From: Planctomycetaceae bacterium
GTDB lineage: Bacteria; Planctomycetota; Planctomycetia; Pirellulales; Thermoguttaceae
NCBI GenBank assembly: GCA_015062085.1
Contig: SUVI01000167.1
Coordinates: 1 to 7,837 of the forward strand
Direction of reading: 5' to 3'
Length of the DNA stretch: 7,837 bases
Shown here: positions 6,726-7,837 of the stretch, one piece after another
Position numbering within the stretch: the first letter of the stretch is position 1
How the letters are laid out: each line of letters begins with the position of its first letter
The notes under the pieces: model-generated
Seen by the model: only the letters and a program-made list of their open reading frames with translations
Database searches by the model: none
What the model was told of the DNA's origin: nothing
Translations under genes and position numbers: made by a program

Positions 6726-6758
6726 ATTATATTCCAATCGTTGCGGAATTTATGTCCA
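6726..6758 (-). promoter_or_regulatory. Candidate sigma-70-like promoter of the exporter operon
   Basis: On the minus strand a perfect TATAAT lies at 6731-6726, with TGGACA (five of six bases of TTGACA) at 6758-6753. The spacer is 21 bp, longer than the usual 17, so the -35 element may not be the functional one. Transcription would start roughly 65 bases before the adaptor ATG at 6654. Sequence match only. Confidence 0.35.
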
Positions 6759-6860
6759 TCTGTCGGAAAAAAAGCCCACTTTTTTCCACTTTTCAAAACT
6801 TATGCCGTCAAAATCTACTCAATAAGAATATTCCTCACACAAAACGAAAGAAAATGGGCG

Positions 6861-6907
6861 AGATCTTCGAGAAGATCTTCGAGAAGAGCTTTGAAAAATC
6901 TTCAAGA
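6861..6907 (+). repeat. 12-bp tandem repeats forming overlapping palindromes
   Basis: AGATCTTCGAGA occurs twice in tandem (6861-6872 and 6873-6884), followed by two diverged copies (AGAGCTTTGAAA, 6885-6896, and a 10-of-12 match at 6896-6907). The two exact copies create AGATCTTC-GA-GAAGATCT (6861-6878), an 8-base inverted repeat, and the perfect palindrome GAAGATCTTC (6871-6880). It lies in the divergent promoter region, where such dyads could bind a regulator; binding is not shown. Confidence 0.5.
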
Positions 6908-6983
6908 AGAAAACCAAAGACGGCTTGTTCACTGTTTGGAATGCTGATTTTAATGGTCACAGCAATTTTGCATACGAAATGTA

Positions 6984-7012
6984 CTTTTTTTTTATTTTTT
7001 TCTCTTTTTTTT
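6984..7012 (+). promoter_or_regulatory. T-rich tract upstream of the LamG-gene promoter
   Basis: Runs of T broken only by single A or C bases end 11 bases before the TTGACA at 7024. Its position would suit an UP-element-like or bent-DNA contribution to that promoter. It could also be simple low-complexity sequence. No hairpin precedes it, so it does not read as a terminator. Confidence 0.35.
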
Positions 7013-7023
7013 GTAAAATCTGT

Positions 7024-7058
7024 TTGACAAAATGAATTCGCAGTGTACCCTATACACT
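7024..7058 (+). promoter_or_regulatory. Candidate promoter with overlapping dyad operator
   Basis: A perfect TTGACA (7024-7029) is followed after 16 bp by TACCCT (7046-7051), a weak -10, or after 21 bp by TATACA (7051-7056), a better box at a poor distance. Over this -10 area lies the dyad AGTGTA-CCCTA-TACACT (7042-7058), perfect 6-base arms with a 5-base spacer, placed where a repressor would block polymerase. It sits about 60-75 bases before the ATG of the LamG-like gene. Match and symmetry are seen; regulation is inferred. Confidence 0.4.
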
Positions 7059-7065
7059 CTGAGGT

Positions 7066-7108
7066 TTTGAAATTTTGTGTATTTTCCTTCCTTGGAAATT
7101 TTTTCAAA
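7066..7108 (+). other. Possible leader hairpin next to the ribosome-binding site
   Basis: TTTGAAA (7066-7072) can pair with TTTCAAA (7102-7108), enclosing a smaller stem TTTCC/GGAAA (7083-7087 with 7094-7098). The outer arm runs into the AAAGAGG ribosome-binding site (7106-7112), so folding could limit translation. The pairs are mostly A-U and weak; no known riboswitch is recognised. Confidence 0.25.
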
Positions 7109-7119
7109 GAGGCCCTTTT

Positions 7120-7837
7120 ATGAAAAAAATTTTGACTGCTGTTCGGCGTTTTTGCATCCCTGGCGCACTTCTGTGGGCGATCGCGGCTCCGGGAATGCCC
7201 GTGAATTGTGTCGCAGCTCCGGTTTTGCCGACAGACGGACTCGTCATCCAGCTCGACGCAGGCACGCTGACCGGGGTCAATGACGGCGACGAGATCACTT
7301 CCTGGATCTCCTCTGCGGACGGTACCGCCTTCACGAACATCAGCGACACCAGCAAGCCGCAGTACTATTCCAGCGTCGCGAACCTTGGCGGTCAGGCCGC
7401 GCTCTACTTCGACTCGGACTGCCTCAAAGCGAACGGCACGTTCGGAGTCAGCGGCGCAAACGGACGCACAGTCATCGCGGTCTGGGCGGATGCCGTCAAC
7501 ACCGGCGCCAACTACCAGCACGTCATCCACATGGGGAATAACGCCACGGACCAGGCCTACGGAATTTCCGTCAACCGAAAGGACAACACGAACGCCGTCG
7601 GAAATCACTCCTGGGGCAACGGTGCCAATGCCGCGCTGAAAGCAACGAGTGCCGGAAACACAGCCGCGTTCACGTACACCGGAGGCAAAGACTACTTCAT
7701 CGTCAACGGCGAGTATGGCGGCGCCTGGTCCCGCAATCTCAACACGGCGGCAAACACGACGCTCATCGGTTCCCGTCTCGACCCGGGCGCGTCGTCTACG
7801 GAAGGCATTAAAGGCTACGTCGCGGAGGTCCTCGTCT
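7120..7837 (+). CDS. Secreted LamG/concanavalin-like domain protein (3' partial)
   Basis: The frame opens with ATG at 7120, seven bases after AAAGAGG, and stays open to the right edge: 239 residues without a stop. The N-terminus MKKILTAVRRFCIPGALLWA, with the following hydrophobic and small residues, is a signal peptide, likely cut near Ala32/Ala33. The mature part starts PTDGLVIQLDAGTLTG, like the opening beta-strand of LamG-like jelly-roll domains (commonly written GLVxxLDA in PVC-phylum proteins). It continues with short strands rich in N, G, S and T (AALYFDSDCLKANG, TVIAVWADA, YFIVNGEYGG, TTLIGSR) and ends in GYVAEVLV, the usual closing strand of this fold. Such domains bind or stick to glycans and often sit in large surface or exported proteins, sometimes with a C-terminal sorting signal; what follows here is cut off. 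It is divergent from the exporter operon and has its own candidate promoter. Fold moderately sure, role unknown. Confidence 0.75.
   Translation, partial: MKKILTAVRRFCIPGALLWAIAAPGMPVNCVAAPVLPTDGLVIQLDAGTLTGVNDGDEITSWISSADGTAFTNISDTSKPQYYSSVANLGGQAALYFDSDCLKANGTFGVSGANGRTVIAVWADAVNTGANYQHVIHMGNNATDQAYGISVNRKDNTNAVGNHSWGNGANAALKATSAGNTAAFTYTGGKDYFIVNGEYGGAWSRNLNTAANTTLIGSRLDPGASSTEGIKGYVAEVLV

Larger units (their letters stand above)
6655..7119. other. AT-rich divergent intergenic region
   Basis: This 465-bp stretch separates the divergent exporter operon (-) and the LamG-like gene (+). It is visibly richer in A and T than its neighbours. It contains a candidate promoter on each strand, a 12-bp repeat/palindrome cluster (6861-6907), a T-rich tract (6984-7012) and a dyad (7042-7058). 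An open frame for about 57 residues (6854-7027, +) crosses it, but I do not accept it as a gene. Confidence 0.7.

Noticed and set aside
6854..7027. Possible 57-residue small protein with basic N-terminal half and Phe/Leu-rich C-terminal half
   Set aside because: There is no convincing ribosome-binding site, the hydrophobic part comes from the T-rich tract, the charged part from the 12-bp repeats, and its stop overlaps the candidate -35 box of the next gene.
6835..7608. 257-residue open frame on the - strand overlapping the LamG-like gene
   Set aside because: It is antisense to a frame with a ribosome-binding site, signal peptide and domain-like strands, and has no recognisable domain of its own.

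Overview
The window looks like a moderately GC-rich chromosome segment from a Gram-negative-type bacterium. The likely lineage is Planctomycetota or a related PVC phylum. This rests on three things: a secreted SGNH/GDSL esterase of the PAF-acetylhydrolase-like kind next to tilS, a MacAB-like exporter with a low-complexity adaptor tail, and a secreted LamG-like protein. It is an inference from gene style, not a marker-gene assignment. No rRNA, tRNA, CRISPR array, integrase or transposase was recognised.

Layout. Bases 2-421 (+) are the C-terminal end of a protein made almost entirely of an Ala/Pro/acidic octapeptide repeat; its start probably lies outside the window. Two hairpins follow (431-454 and 493-521). 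A secreted SGNH/GDSL hydrolase (573-1304, +) and tilS (about 1354-2424, +) lie close together and are probably co-transcribed. Bases 2425-2635 are a convergent intergenic stretch with several potential hairpins. A three-gene operon on the minus strand runs from 6654 down to 2636: a MacA/HlyD-type periplasmic adaptor, a MacB/LolD-type ATPase and a MacB/FtsX-type permease. Together they should form an inner-membrane ABC pump with a periplasmic adaptor; no TolC-like outer-membrane partner is in the window. An AT-rich divergent intergenic region of about 465 bp (6655-7119) carries candidate promoters for both sides, a T-rich tract and a dyad. From 7120 (+) a secreted protein with a LamG/concanavalin-like fold reads off the right edge.

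The most notable features are two in-frame, C-terminal tandem-repeat tails in unrelated proteins. One is the octapeptide array of the first gene. The other is a nearly identical 96-bp array encoding a Met/Gly/Pro/Arg-rich tail on the periplasmic adaptor. The near identity of the 96-bp copies points to recent expansion, and the function of the Met-rich tail is open. I see no clear new defence or mobile system; the remaining genes are ordinary family members.
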